From Erinaceus europaeus (taxonomy: Eukaryota; Chordata; Mammalia; Eulipotyphla; Erinaceidae), in the NCBI RefSeq assembly GCF_950295315.1, contig NC_080162.1, positions 68,361,760 through 68,425,759 of the forward strand: a stretch of 64,000 nucleotides of DNA. Reading direction: 5' to 3'. Below the pieces are notes generated by a model. That model did not search any database. It saw only the letters and a list, made by a program, of their open reading frames with translations, and was not told the origin of the DNA. Shown piece after piece: positions 32,195 to 44,929 of this stretch. Position 1 is the stretch's first letter. Each line of letters starts with the position of its first letter. The position numbers and the translations under genes are program-made.

Positions 32195-33018
32195 GCAGAT
32201 CCAAAAGGCTGAGAAACACATGAAAAAATGCTCCAACTCTCTGATTGTGAGAGAAATGCAAATAAAGATAACAATGAGATATCACTTCACTCCTGTGAGA
32301 ATGTCATACATCATAAAAGGTAACAGCAGCAAATGCTGGAGAGGGTGTGGGGTCAAAGGAACCCTCCTGCACAGCTGGTGGGAATGCAAATTGGTCCAAC
32401 CTCTGTGGAGAACAGTCTGGAGAACTCTCAGAAGGCTAGAAATGGACCTACCCTATGACCCTACAATTCCTCTCCTGGGGATATATCCTAAGGAACCCAA
32501 CACATCCAGCCAAAAAGATCTGTGTACACATATGTTCTTGGCAGCACAATTTGTAATAGCCAAACCTGGAAGCAACCCAGGTGTCCAACAACAGATGAGT
32601 GGCTGAGCAAGTTGTGGTGTATATACAAAATGGAATACTACTCAGCTGTAAAAAATGGTGACTTCACCGTTTTCAGCCGATCTTGGATGGACCTTGAAAA
32701 AATCATGTTGAGTGAAATAAGTCAGAAACAGAAGGATGAATATGGGATGATCTTACTCTCAGGCAGAAGTTGAAAAACAAGATCAGAAAAGAAAACACAA
32801 GTAGAACCTGAAATGGAATTGGCGTATCGCACCGAAGTAAAAGACTCTGGGGTGGGTGGGTGGGGAGAATACAGGTCCATGAAGGATGATAAATGACATA
32901 GTGGGGGTTGTATTGTTAAATGGGAAACTGGGGAATGTTATGCATGTACAAACTATTGTATTTACTGTTGAATGTAAAACATTAATTCCCCAGTAAAGAA
33001 ATAAATTTAAAAAAAAAA
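32195..33018 (+). mobile_element. LINE-1 type B, 5'-truncated to the ORF2 C-terminus
   Basis: It begins at GATCCAAAAGGCTGAGAAAC in ORF2, covers the cysteine-rich C-terminus (32330-32400, CWRGC...CWECKL) and the end of ORF2, then a type B tail of about 240 bp (GACTCTGGGGTGGGTGGGTG, GTTATGCATGTACAAACTAT) and a poly(A) run. The best-preserved type B tail in the window. Internal stops prevent function. Confidence 0.85.
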
Positions 33019-33535
33019 AGAAAGTTGTACCTCCTCAGTCAGAACACACTGGTCACTGACAAGTGCTCAAATTTTCATGAAGCTTATTTTTTAACTGAAG
33101 GGTTTTTTTTTAATTTTATATACAGAGTTAACATCATTTCTGTTGTAGATGTCTTGGATGACCAATTCCAGGAAGCACATTTAATCCAACTTTATGAATC
33201 CTATATCCCTCACATACTAATGGAAACAATGACTGCACATGGTGAAGCCATATTTCCAAGTCAGACCATGTAGGTTTAAACAGACTAGGCAAGAGCAAGA
33301 ACCCAAGCTGGTTTCTTCCGATTCCAGCAGAGCTGTTGATGGAGCTGATCTTGCTTGGTGGAGTGCAACAAGGCAAAAGGCCATGAAGCCAATTAATGAG
33401 CACACCATGTGACCTTTACTGAAGACTTATTCAGTGGCCTAAGAGTCACACCCCATAAAGAAAATGCAAACTTATCTTTCCACTTTCAGAGTAGAAGAGC
33501 CCAGTCCAGCACACTGGTAACCAAACATCTGATAT
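33019..33535. other. Unassigned DNA
   Basis: No gene or recognised repeat in about 500 bp. Confidence 0.4.
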
Positions 33536-33712
33536 ATACATATATATACTGAGAGAAATCAAGAAGGGGGAGATAAAAAGGAAGAGAAAATAAAGACACA
33601 ACTGCTTCATCACTCATAAAGTCTTTCCCTTGCAGGTGGGGGTTTGGGGCTGAACTCAGGTCCTTGCATATTGAAACATGTGTCTCTATGAGGTGCACCA
33701 CTACCAACCCTC
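33536..33712 (-). mobile_element. Group I SINE, reverse, diverged
   Basis: ACTGCTTCATCACTCATAAA, CCTTGCAGGTGGGGGTTTGG and GAGGTGCACCACTACCAACC read as a reverse group I SINE. Confidence 0.7.
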
Positions 33713-34607
33713 ATAGCTGCCTTTCTGAGATGGCAACTATACTGTAAAATATCATGGTAGCTTCACAAGAACAACAAATGCAAGAGATTTCAAATTCTCA
33801 AAGGGAATCCTTGAAAAGTCTGCATTTCCTCTTCTAGTTTAGATATAGAATAGTTCTTTAGTTAAGCCTTTTACTTCTGGAATATTTTCCCTGTACTGGA
33901 AGACTCATCAGGTCATGCCAAGATAGCACAATAATTAATCAATTAATAGTTAATCTATCCATGTTGGGTAAATACTGCAATGGAAAATCATATTAGCAAA
34001 AAAATAAATAAATGTCAGTATAACTAGCAATAGAGGCTCAGGATCAATGTTCCTTATTGACAGGTTGAGAGTGGATAAATATATTCTTTCTCATAGTATC
34101 AGCATCCTGATTCATAGTTCAGTGTAGATATAGTTCTCTCTAATTCAAAGATCTGATCATATGTATACAGCACATCTTCAAATAAGATCATTTCTTCTTC
34201 TTTTCTTCTTCTTCTTCTTCTTCTTCTTCTTCTTCTTCTTCTTCTTCTTCTTCTTCTTCTTCTTCTTCTTCTTTTTGGTTCTCTAGTCTAATGAACAGCG
34301 CCATATTCAACCTCAAGCCCTCTGACTTTTGTTCACCATCACTTTGGAGACCAGCCTACAATTCTATGGTTGTGTATGTTTGTTATTTTCCCCTCCTCTG
34401 CCCCACACCAAGAGCAAGTCTCATTTTATCCTCTCCAATCTGGCACTGAAAATTCCTTCTTATAAATTTCTCATAATCCCACTTTCTACTCTTTATTTCT
34501 CTAGCCTAGGAGGTAATAAAGTCTTTACAATATCTGCTATATATTGATCAAATTTTACTCATATGTTTGACAGGTTCCATATGTTAAACTTTATCTGTTA
34601 AAAACAA
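33713..34607. other. Unassigned DNA around a TTC array
   Basis: Nothing gene-like is seen on either side of the microsatellite at 34205-34273. Confidence 0.4.
34205..34273 (+). repeat. (TTC)n / (GAA)n microsatellite
   Basis: About 23 uninterrupted TTC units, preceded by two shorter interrupted runs from 34190. GAA/TTC tracts of this size can form triplex (H-DNA) structures, which is established for this motif. There is no gene context here. Confidence 0.93.
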
Positions 34608-34800
34608 CTGACAAAGGACTAGAAATATAGCTGGCCTGTGTTACATGTGTGCACCCAGGTTCAAATCAGGCCCCCACTATATTGAAGGAAGCATTGATGT
34701 CATGGTGTTTTTCCATCTATCTCTGTTTTTCCATTTGAAAAAGCTAGCCAAGAGTGGTCAAGCCCTGGTGACAGCAACAATAACAACTAATGACGTGGTT
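34608..34800 (+). mobile_element. Diverged SINE, group III-like
   Basis: GGACTAGAAATATAGCTGGC head, CCCAGGTTCAAATCAGGCCC box-B-like core, then TTGAAGGAAGCATTGATGTC and a CAACAATAACAACTAATG tail. Confidence 0.6.
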
Positions 34801-35395
34801 TATGATTTCTTGATTGCATAAGAATTAATATATATGCATATAATTAAATACTAGTAATGCTAATAATGTGTACATGCTCATTTTAATATAGGAATACAGA
34901 CTCAGGAATACAGAGAAAGAGAAATTTTGATATTACAGTGTTGCCATATACAATTCAATACGTTATGTCAACACTGGCTATTGAAAACATATATTTCTCA
35001 AGCTTAAGTATCCCTAAGCCCACAATATGAAAGGGAGGAAAACAGATTGAAAGTCTCAAACTTTTTGATGCATAGACCCCAGTTCTGAGTATATATCCCT
35101 TCAGTCTAAGCACTTAGGCTTCAAATTGGTAACCTGATTGAATTTTAATTGTGGGCTTAAATTGTTAATACATTTATAATAATGACTTTTGTTTTAAATA
35201 TTAAATCACTTATAATGTTAGGCCAGAGAGTCCAGAAGCAACTGGTTGTGTCACTACATAAGAAATATCTATATTTAAATATCATTAAATAGCATAACTC
35301 ATAATAAGGTCTTATATGATACAGAAAATCTTAACAATGGGATTTTCAAAGTAAATCAAGTTCCCAAAAACTTGGTTACAATAATAACTACCTAT
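34801..35395. other. Unassigned A/T-rich DNA
   Basis: No gene or recognised repeat. Confidence 0.4.
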
Positions 35396-35399
35396 TGCC

Positions 35400-36005
35400 T
35401 TCTCAAATTCTAAGACAGCACGGACCGTCCCCATTCTCTGTAAGACCCATATTTCTCCCAGTCCTGAAATTTCAGGGGCTTGGATAATTTTCCTACACAC
35501 TTGTCTTGATCCATATCATTTGATACTGCATTTGCTGAGCTCAACCAAATCAATGCAACCTTGACAGATTTTACCTCGGATTCTGTCCAAAGATGCCAGG
35601 AGTCGAATGTCAACCCTTCAGCTCCAGTACTCTGCTACCAAGTCACAGATGCTACCATGAAACAACCTGACTTCACTGAACAGATAACCTCACCAATGTG
35701 CACTGGAATGCCACCTCCCCAGATGCCTACCCAACTAGGGGAAAAGAGAGACATGCTGGGGTATGGATTGATCTGCCAATGCCCATGTCTAGCAGAGAAG
35801 CAATTACAGAAGCCAGACTTTCCATCTTCTGCATCCCATAATGACCTTGGGTCCATGCTCCCAGAGGGATAAAAAACAATAAAGCTTCCAGTGGAGGTAA
35901 TAGGAAACAGAACTCTGGTGGTGGGAATTGTGTGGAATTGTTACCTCTTATCCTACAGTCTTGCTGATCATTATTAAATGAATAAAAAAATTAAAAAACA
36001 AAAAA
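35400..36005 (+). mobile_element. LINE-1 type A tail, another deleted form
   Basis: It starts at the AAGACAGCA...GGAC segment of the tail and ends with GAACTCTGGTGGTGGGAATT and an A-rich run. The join near 35625-35645 (CTCCAGTACTC to TGCTACCAAGTCACAGATG) skips the segment from the GGTGAGACC region to the TTTTCAGCCACC region found in other copies. Diverged. Confidence 0.75.
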
Positions 36006-36169
36006 GTGTATCCAAGTGGCAAAAAAACTTTGTATAGTTTTTAAACAGGCAGACTTTAAAAAACCATCAAAACTGTCAACTGGCCAAAATAAAAAGAACT
36101 TATTTATAATAACTGGAAAATGATGGTAATATTTTTGGTAGAGGGATAATTTAAAAAAATCAGACTTCA

Positions 36170-36320
36170 GGGCTAAAGAGACAGCATAATAGTTATCTAA
36201 AAGACTCTTGTGCCTGAAGCTTGAAGATCCGAAGCTTAATTCCCATCAGCACCACAAACCAGAGCTAAACAGTGTTCTGGTTTCTCTCTCTCATTAAAAT
36301 AAAGTAGTATATTAAGATAA
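36170..36320 (+). mobile_element. Group III SINE
   Basis: GGGCTAAAGAGACAGCATAA head, AAGCTTAATTCCCATCAGCA, then GAGCTAAACAGTGTTCTGGT and a TCATTAAAATAAAG tail. Confidence 0.7.
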
Positions 36321-36514
36321 AAAGCCAGATTACATCGCTAATTCATTCTAATATTTCATGGTTGTAAAAAAAATCTGTGTCCAAATTGACACAAGAAACT
36401 TTCAAGATGTACACCTTGATGAACAGGGTTTTTACCTCAATATAACTCTCTGGTGAGTCATCTGTTCTTCCCTACAGTTAGGTAGGAAAGACAGAATGAT
36501 TTTAACATAGCTGT

Positions 36515-36716
36515 GGGGGGCCCGGGTGGTGGTGCACCTGGTTGAGTGCACATGTTACAACAATGCACAAGGACCCAGGTTTGAGTCCCCGGTCCCCACC
36601 TGCAGGGGGAAAGCTTCGCGAGTGGTAAAGCAGTGCTGCAGATATCTCTCTGTCTCTCTATTCCCCCCCCACTTTCCTCTTGATTTCTGGCTGTCTCTAT
36701 CCCATAAATAAATAAA
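36515..36716 (+). mobile_element. Group I SINE
   Basis: GGTGGTGCACCTGGTTGAGT head, GGTTTGAGTCCCC box B, CTGCAGGGGGAAAGCTTCGC core, a C run near 36664 and a CCATAAATAAATAAATC tail. Confidence 0.85.
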
Positions 36717-37004
36717 TCATTATAAATTATCTAATTAAAACATTTTAAAAAACATAGTTGTGAATACTGATTCTTACTGCCAGTGTTTTAAGGACATCAG
36801 ATTTCCACAATGCATGGAAACCTTTGGTGTGTTCAATCTTTCTGTTCCTAATTTTAACAAACAGACCGCTATCAGTAAGAACAAGGCTCTTTAGAGGCTC
36901 TTTAAAGCAAATCTTTTCCATCTATTCATTACCTACTTAGCATAGATATATCTCAAGAAAAAAATATTGTTTTGTTACATATCACATAGGGTAAAAGGAT
37001 CATT

Positions 37005-37792
37005 TTCTTTTTTATTTTTATTGGAGATTTAATAATAATTAACAAGACTGTAAGATAACAGGAGTATAATTTCATACCATCCCTATCACTAGAGTCCCAT
37101 GTCCCACCCCTTCCATTGGAAGCCTCCCTATTCTTTATCTCTCTGGGAGTGTGAACCAAAAAATTTTATGGAGTGAAGAAGGTGCAAGCTCTGGCTTTTT
37201 AAATTGCTTTTCTGCTAGACATTGACCTTGGCAGATCAATCTATATCCCCAGACTCTATCTTTCCCTATTGGGGTAGGGCTCAGGAGAGATAAAACTTTG
37301 GGAGCCAGAGGGAAATTGAGGAAAGAGGGAGAGCTAGAGAGGTAAAGAGACACAGAGAGAGACCTACAGCCCTGCTTTACTACTCATGAAGCTTTCCCAC
37401 CGTGGGGACTAGGGGATTGAACCTAGGTCTTTGTACACTGTAATATGAGCACTTAACCAAATGTTCTACCACCTGGTCACAAAAGAACCATTTTCTTTTT
37501 ATTTATTTATTTATTTATTTATTTTTTTATTTAAGAAAGGAGACATTAACAAAACCATAGAATAAGAGGGGTACAATTCCGCACAATTCCCATAACCCGA
37601 TCTCCACATCCCACCCCATCCCCTGACAGCCTTCCCATTCTCTATCTCTCTATCTGTCTGAGCGTATGGATCCAGGGTCATTGTGGGTTGCAGAGGGTGA
37701 AAGGTCTGGCTTCTGTAATTGCTTCCCCGCTGAACATGGGCGTTGACTGGTCGATCCATACCCCCAGTCTGCCTCTCTCATTTTCTAAGACA
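37005..37792 (-). mobile_element. Two reverse LINE-1 type A tails with a SINE between
   Basis: 37005-37295 is an older reverse tail ending at a segment like CCTATTGGGGTAGGGCTC. 37296-37488 is a reverse group I SINE (CTGCTTTACTACTCATGAAG). 37495-37792 is a younger reverse tail with a T-rich start (TTTATTTATTTATTTATTTA) and AACAAAACCATAGAATAAGA. Each L1 is severely 5'-truncated. Confidence 0.78.
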
Positions 37793-40700
37793 TTTTACTA
37801 TTTATACATAAGTTCTCATGCTCACAATAATCTTGACATCATATATGTATATATATATATATATATGTATATTCATATATACAACTGGACCTCATTGAAT
37901 AACTAAGACATGACTATGCAAGCATACACTGACAACACAAATATATAACATACAAATATATAAACTAGCATTTAAGTATTGAAAGAACTTAAGGGTACTT
38001 TTAGAAAAATTACCACAAATTTTTTTCAATGCCAAAATCATCCATTACTAATAGGAATCATCAGTGGAGCACAAATATTTGGGCAAACTTGGTGTTTTCC
38101 AAACACTATGAACTATGCAGTAAGCAGTCTAAGTCAACTAGCATAATATCATAGACACAACTAGATTAGGAACTATGCTTTGAAGACTCCCAGTGATGTC
38201 TATATCAGATGTCTTCAGCCCATCTTGGAAGACACTTGACGTTTCCACAGTTCTCATATATGCAATACACCTGGTTCTCAATGTCTGAATGTCAAATAAT
38301 GGATAAGACTTGAGAGTCAAATATCCCAATTTCTTTGTCCCTTAGATGAGTAATACAAAGGAAACAACATAGGAGTAAGCCTTACTAGCCAAGACCTAAT
38401 AACCTACCCTTAAGCACATCTTTTTTTGACTTCCTTCTTTTATTCCTGACTCCCATAACGTCCTTCCTGGCTTCACCTCCCAAATAAATATTTGGACTCA
38501 AATTTTTGTCTCAAAATGAAAATTGAGAAAACCAGTTAAATTCTGAGTATTGCCCATGTTTTAAGTATCACAGTGCCACATGTCTCTGAGACACAGAACA
38601 ATTCCCAAAGAATTCCTATTCTTTTTCAGGAAAACATTATCTCAAATCCCACACAATTACTTCATTTTTTGTGTGAAGGAGGTTGTATTCCTAATGTGTT
38701 TTTTATCTGTAAATGCTGGGGATTCAATGGATTAATTATAAGGACATGTTAACAATACTGTGTTTTATATCTGAGAATTGCTAAGAGAGTAGATCTTAGA
38801 AGTCTACATCACAAGAAAATAAACTAATTATATGAAGTACCAGCTGTTAATCTACTGTCATAGTCACTCTGTGATATATACACATAGCAAATCAATATGT
38901 TGTACACTTTAATCTTAATGTTTTTAAATTATACCTCAATAAAATTATTTTTAAAAGATGCATTTATTTTATGACAGCAAGAAAAAAGAGAGTAAAGAAA
39001 AAGAAAGAAACCAGTGAACTAATCAGATCTGGCTCAGATTGAACCTGTAGCCTCTGTAATCTCAAACATATTTGGTGTTCTGTAAGACTGAGGTTTATCC
39101 TCACCCTAGGGAACCTTAATTTTAAAAATACATAGGTGTTGCAAGGGGAGAGAATGAAAGTAATAGACTCTCTGTTTCCCTATTATACTAAGAATAAAAT
39201 ATAAGCATTGTAGTTCCAGCCAGTGGAAAATGCTCATGTAACAGACTGAAACTTAATATCATGTTTTTCACAAAATGAAAAAAAAATACCAACAAAAATT
39301 ACACGGTATGTACACAAACTCAGGTTACCCTACATGCCAACCAAACTTTGACCTGTCTTCTTTACTTTACAAGCTATAAAATAAAATGAAATAGCTAAAA
39401 TTTTTAAAATATCAATAAGCATGTTTATGATATTTTGTTTTAAAAAAGTACATTAAGTCGCTATTTGAGAAGTGGTAGTAGGCACCTGGAATCTCAGTAT
39501 GAAACAGCTCAGTTTCATACAATACAACATATTGTGTTGATATTCGGGTATGTTTTCTGAAGAGCTACTAACCAATAGCGTCCTTTTTTGTCACTTCCAA
39601 ATATATCAAAATGTCAGGGCTCTTTTGTTTCCTTAGCAGGTGACAGTTATCATCTGTTTCTCACAAGACCAATTTTAAACTATCTTGTGGGATCAGTCTT
39701 ATCTGTGTGGTCAAGCTGGTGCTATGCTCTCAAGAAGGTGAATTTGACAATTCAGCTGTGATAAATAAAGCCAAACCATGGGATATGCTTTGAGCAGGAA
39801 GCTCTCAACCCTCAGTGCACATGAGAAAATTCCAGTTACCCAAACTTCACTCAAGGATCAACACCAGAGGATCTCAGAATGTCCCTGTGAGCTTTAGATT
39901 TTGAAAACTCACCAAGGGGCAGTTCTTCATACATCATAATTTTCATGTGCATGTCTTCTGAAATATATTCTTTTTTTTTAAATTAAGAGTCAGTAGACAC
40001 ATAATTGGCAACTCCTGATGTTTAAAGGTAATCAACAGCAATAAGAATAAGTTACTTTCCTCTCTTATACACTATACAGAACTCAACAGCATTCCTAGAC
40101 TAAGTCCTGTAGACAAAGTCCACTTACATGAGCACATGAGCAATCCCTCCCCAGTATCTAGAAAACTTCAAAGCCCTCTCCTAGATCATCCGACCAGCCA
40201 CCATATGCAACAATGCCTATGTTTCCCCTAGAATAGTGTAATGGGCCATTAACTAGTAGTAATAAAAACAAACAAAAGTAACAATTCTGTGGCCAAAAAA
40301 TTTGTGGAAATGTGAGTTAAAAAAATAAAACCATTTTTCTTATTTACATTTTCAGGTGATAAATAGATTCTTTGTGGAAAAATAAAGTTTAACTTTGTTG
40401 TACGTAAGTAGCTCATGAGGTAAGTAGCCCATGAAACTGTTTTGTGGAAATTTCCTTGTAAATGAACAGTTTGTCTCTTCATCTTTGATCTATACTTTTA
40501 GCAAAGTTATAGCCCTGAACAGAAACTAAAGATACTGAAATAGAGTAACACGTAGGGAATGGAGAGGAATAAAATGAAATAGAATAGAGTGCTTGTTAAC
40601 AGAGTAGCTGCCCTAAATAACACAACAGAACCCTAGTGTAAGTTACTTTCAGTTTCACAGTCAAGCAATACACAAAACTGATTCTGTTCCATGTCCTCAG

Positions 40701-41460
40701 CACTAAAACGGGCTATACTCTACCTAGCTAAGTAGGTATATGTTTGATAAACATATGTGTGAATGTGACTAGCTACTCAACAGGCAAATATTGCTAGGAT
40801 CAAAATTTCCATAGAAGCATGGTGATTTAATCATGCTCTATTCCTAATCTCTCCAGACTTTTTCTGTTTTTTTCTGACTGTCAAATTCTGTGCCAATCTG
40901 GTCTGAAACCTGACCATATTCTCCAAACTAGCAGACACTGTTTCCCCAAAGACTTTGCTACTGTTCCAGCTTTTCCTTTTTCATCTTTGGATTCTTATTC
41001 TTCTGTTCTCACTGGGGTGCATGAGAGACCTTCCACGAGGCTCAAGTTCTCAAAACCTCTTCTTTACTAGTTAGTTGTATCTAGTTTTGGCAGTTTCTTG
41101 ACTTGTCCAGGAGGACAGATCTAATTGCACCTTCCAGTCATGGCTCATAGTCAACCATTTATACTTGATCAAAAGAAGTTTCTTTTGCCTTTTAAGAAGG
41201 CAAGTGGTCAGAGAAGAGGCAAATTTTGCTAATCCAAAAAAGCTTTCACTAAAGTGAAATCTCTGATCCTACCTCATGACCCTGCAATATTCCAGGACAG
41301 GACATCTGAGCCATTGCTCTAGAAATAAATATGCTTAACTATAACCCCAGAACTAAGACTTTGCTGAAAGAATTCATGGCTAGATCATACTGCATCCTCT
41401 AAATTCAAGGAGTCTATGGAGAAGCTCCGGCTAGCCTTTAAAGAAGCAAACCAGATAGTC
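37793..41460. other. Long repeat-poor block with minor relics
   Basis: An alternating TA/TG stretch lies at about 37843-37868. 38868-38957 is an ancient L1 3' terminus (GTTGTACACTTTAATCTTAA, TTATACCTCAATAAAATTA). 38958-39090 is a decayed reverse SINE. The remaining ~3.3 kb shows no exon-like frame, RNA gene or young repeat. Confidence 0.5.
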
Positions 41461-41464
41461 GGGG

Positions 41465-41880
41465 AGAGACAGGAGATAAAACTCACTTTACCAAGACACC
41501 ACATGGAAGCAGCAGGTAAACGGGAAACTTCACAAGCTGTGGAGTGGTGCTGTGATATCTCTCCTTTGTCTCTCACCATCTGTTTGGAAGGGGAAAAAAA
41601 GGAAAGAGAGTTAGATGAGAGTGGTGGAATTGTGTAAGCATAAAGTGCCAGTGGAGCCCCTATGGCAAAAAAAATTAATAAATCAAAGTCCTGTGTTCTG
41701 ACTCTGAAATATTTTCCTGTTCTTAGAGATAGGAAAATATCTCAGATTCAGCACATGGGAATTTTGTAACTGAGGTCCCAAAAGTCCCAGGTTCAAATCT
41801 CTGGCACCATCATATGCTAAAACTCTGTAGTACTCTGGTCTGTCTCTCTCTCTTCCTCTCCCTCATATAAATCTTAAAAA
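41465..41880 (+). mobile_element. Two old SINEs in tandem
   Basis: 41465-41690 is group IV-like with a short 3' block (AAAGTGCCAGTGGAGCCCC). 41725-41880 is group III (GTCCCAGGTTCAAATCTCTG, TAGTACTCTGGTCTGTCTCT). Both are diverged. Confidence 0.6.
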
Positions 41881-42194
41881 AAAAAACTGTTAGGGTAATA
41901 ATAATGCCTGCTATATCCTTCTCAGAAGACAACTGAAATGACACTGCCTGGTCCATAAAGGATGGGAGAGTGTCTACATTGGTGTCTACTTGCAACAAGT
42001 TTTGGCCACTGAATTTTATTCCTTTCTGATAAATTCCCTCCTATTTCAGTCCACAATTTCAATAATGAGATTTATCTATCCCCTTATCTGATTCCTAGAA
42101 TTGACTGGTATATTATTTCTTTTACCATTTCTGGTGATTTTAGAAACTGTATTGCACCCACAAACCCTAGTCAGTTTCCATAAAAAGTAGACCC

Positions 42195-42395
42195 AGGGGT
42201 CAGGCAGAGGCACACTTGGTTGAGAGCACATGTTAATAATGTGCAAGGGCGTGGGTCTAAACCTCCAGTCCCAACCTTCAGGAAAAAGTTTCAGGAGTGG
42301 TGAAGCAGTGCTGCACATCTCTCTCTCTTTCTTCCTCTTTATCTCCCCTTTTCCTCTTGATTTCTATAATACATGATAAATAAACCATAAAAGGA
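42195..42395 (+). mobile_element. Group I SINE, diverged
   Basis: GCACACTTGGTTGAGAGCAC head, AGGAGTGGTGAAGCAGTGCT core, and a TAAATAAACC tail. Confidence 0.75.
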
Positions 42396-44185
42396 AACAA
42401 TCCTTAAAAATATAAATAGCACTGCCACAAACATGTACTTAAAAATAAAAACATGTCATATTTTTTAAAGTAAATCTAACTCATCTCTTTATTCTAGGAT
42501 CTATAGGATCAACCTACTTTCTGATTTCTCATATTTTTCTTCCTGCCAGATGCCTCTGATTCTCACTGATCATCGGTTTTGTTTGTTTGCTTTTTTGTTT
42601 GGACCCACAAAGCTTTCAGAAGCTAGCAGAATCTTGCCAGATAGCGCTGAGAAAACTTGCTCATTCTAGACCCATTCTTTGCACTTTTTATTAAGTTCAC
42701 CATTCCCATACCTTCCTCCTCTTAGTGCACATGTTCAACAATAGGAAACAAATCTTGGAATGGAAGATCATTATGTCCAGCTTCTAGAAAACCCAGTTTA
42801 AATTCTCTATAGGTATAATTTCTAAAAATGATCAACTATTCAAAATCAGAGATACACCCATCAACTAGACGATAGTTTCCAGCTTAGAAAAATCAGTTTC
42901 ACAACAAGAAAGACTTTTAAGAAAAACTTTTAAAGTTTACATGTCATGAGTATTCTCTGTTGAGATCTGAATTTCCAAGGTGAAGTGTATCTCTTGGCTA
43001 CTCAGAAGTCTCCATGTCTCTAACTGTGCTCCTATCTGAGAAGCTGGTAGGGTGCTTGAACCAACAGAGAATTCCTGATGTGTGATGCTTCCATGAGAAG
43101 TACTATTTCAATAGCAAAAGTCTAACAGATCTGATGGGCAGAGTGCCCACTGGGCCATCTTGTCTGCCAACACTCCCACATTTATTAAGGTTCTTTTGTG
43201 TGATAAAGAAGTTGGACACCTGAATCCTTCCAAAAACAAAACAAAATTAAAGCTGCAATTACCTGTCTGCCCTGTGCAAGGCAATCTACCCTGATGTCCT
43301 TTTGGTTTTACTGTTGACAAGCAGATGTCACACAGGGCAATTTGGAAACCTGAGCAAAGAGAATTCAGATAAGATTCAAAAGAACTTAACCCAAAAGTAC
43401 AGTCTACCTGCCAGACATGAGTATGAAAATTAATGAGCTGGAAGAAAGTGAAGAAACTCATTGCAATGGCCCTGCCAGGCCCCACTGCTCCAGCACCCCC
43501 AGCTGAGACTGATTGTGTTCCAAGTTGTAGGGTAGTCCTGCTCTAGGTTTGGGGACTTTTGTGGGGATTTATAGTACTCTGCAAACTCTTAAAATTAAAT
43601 TTCAGATAAGATTTGCTGCTTTAAGTTCAATAATATCAATCTTCTGTTTTGTCTCTCCATCCAACCTACTCATCTTGGGTCCCTGTCTGAGGCCCAAGCT
43701 GAATTTTCCTGTTTTATACACAGCTTAGATACCTGAAGTCAAACTCAGTTTGTGAATATAGCTTTTTAGAAAGCCTGCTATTTTGTCTTGATGTAAGATA
43801 TCATTTGTTTGCTTGGAGCTCCAGGCAATGGCCTTCTCCTTGTTAACCAATCTCTGTAAACTTGATGAGATACACTCTATAGCCCTTTGCCTTTGTTGAT
43901 TCCAGTTACAGAATAGGTAATTGGTTATTACCTTTCTCTGGTTATCCTGCTGGTCTGCTGGAACTGGATGTTTGACATATTGTTGTCAGACACATTTGTT
44001 TATGGCTATCTATACAAAAATAGATCGTGCTTTTTCTCACAACCCAGTAATTGGGTGTTGTGTTGAAAAAAAGAAAGGAGCACAGATTCCATTGTTATTC
44101 TATAGAGCTATAATATCCCATTATGGCTTGCATTCAAGTTGTTTATAAGGTCATCTTGTCTATTTCTTTTTCTTTTCTTTTCCTT
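42396..44185. other. Repeat-poor DNA
   Basis: About 1.8 kb without recognised repeats. A reverse frame at 43108-43485 (125 codons) has no recognisable domain. The region 43100-43900 could hold a decayed processed pseudogene or only chance frames; I could not identify a parent. Confidence 0.4.
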
Positions 44186-44189
44186 TTTT

Positions 44190-44698
44190 TGCCTCCAGGG
44201 TTATTGCTGGGGTCTGGAGCCAGCATTATGAATCCATGGCTCCTGGCAGTCTTCTTTTTTAAAATTGTTTTATAGGACAGCGAGAAACTGAGAGAGAAGG
44301 AAGAGATAGAGTTGGATAAAGATAGACTTTGGCAGACCTGCTTTGCAGCTTGTGAAGCATCCCCCCTACCGGTGGGGAGCCTGTGGCTCAAACCCAGATC
44401 CTTACATAGGCCCTTGTGTTTAGTACTATGTGTACTTAATTTGATGTACCATTATTCCCCCTTTTGCCACCAAGGTTACTGTTGGGGCTGAGAACCTGCA
44501 CAAGTACTCCACCACTCCTGGTGACTTTTTTTTTTTCATTTTTCTTTTGTTAGAGAGAGTGAGACAGAGAGTGGAAGATACAAACACCTGTACCACTAGC
44601 CCATCACTTATGAAGCTTCATCCCTGAAGGTGAGAACCAAAGCCCCCAAACATGGTAAGCTGTGTGCTCTACCAGGTGCACCACCACTGGCCCCTGTT
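44190..44698 (-). mobile_element. Two reverse group IV SINEs side by side
   Basis: 44190-44458 and 44462-44698 each start with the 3' block (CCTCCAGGGTTATTGCTGGG; CCACCAAGGTTACTGTTGGG) and end with the tRNA-like head (GTGCACCACCACTGGCCCC in the second). Confidence 0.75.
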
Positions 44699-44929
44699 TC
44701 TTGTGATAAATTCAGAGTTTCATTTGAATTTCTTGTGATAAATTCTTACGATAAATTCAGAGTTTTAGTTTGAATGATACATGGTGACACAATGTATTAA
44801 CTCATTTCTCTCCTTCTCTAGCTTTCCTTTCCCCTTGAAGAGCAGTCAAAATTTCTTACTTCTAACATTATATATTCTGCTCTAGGTGAAATAGGGCTTT
44901 CAGAAGAAATATAAAACATTTGCACTCAG

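Noticed and set aside
32195..33018. Target duplication around this type B L1
   Set aside because: The flanks AAAGTGATGG and AAAGTTGTAC are similar only over a few bases, not enough to call.
43108..43485. 125-codon reverse frame as a gene
   Set aside because: No recognisable domain, no supporting homologue from memory, no exon signals, and its length is within chance for this much DNA.
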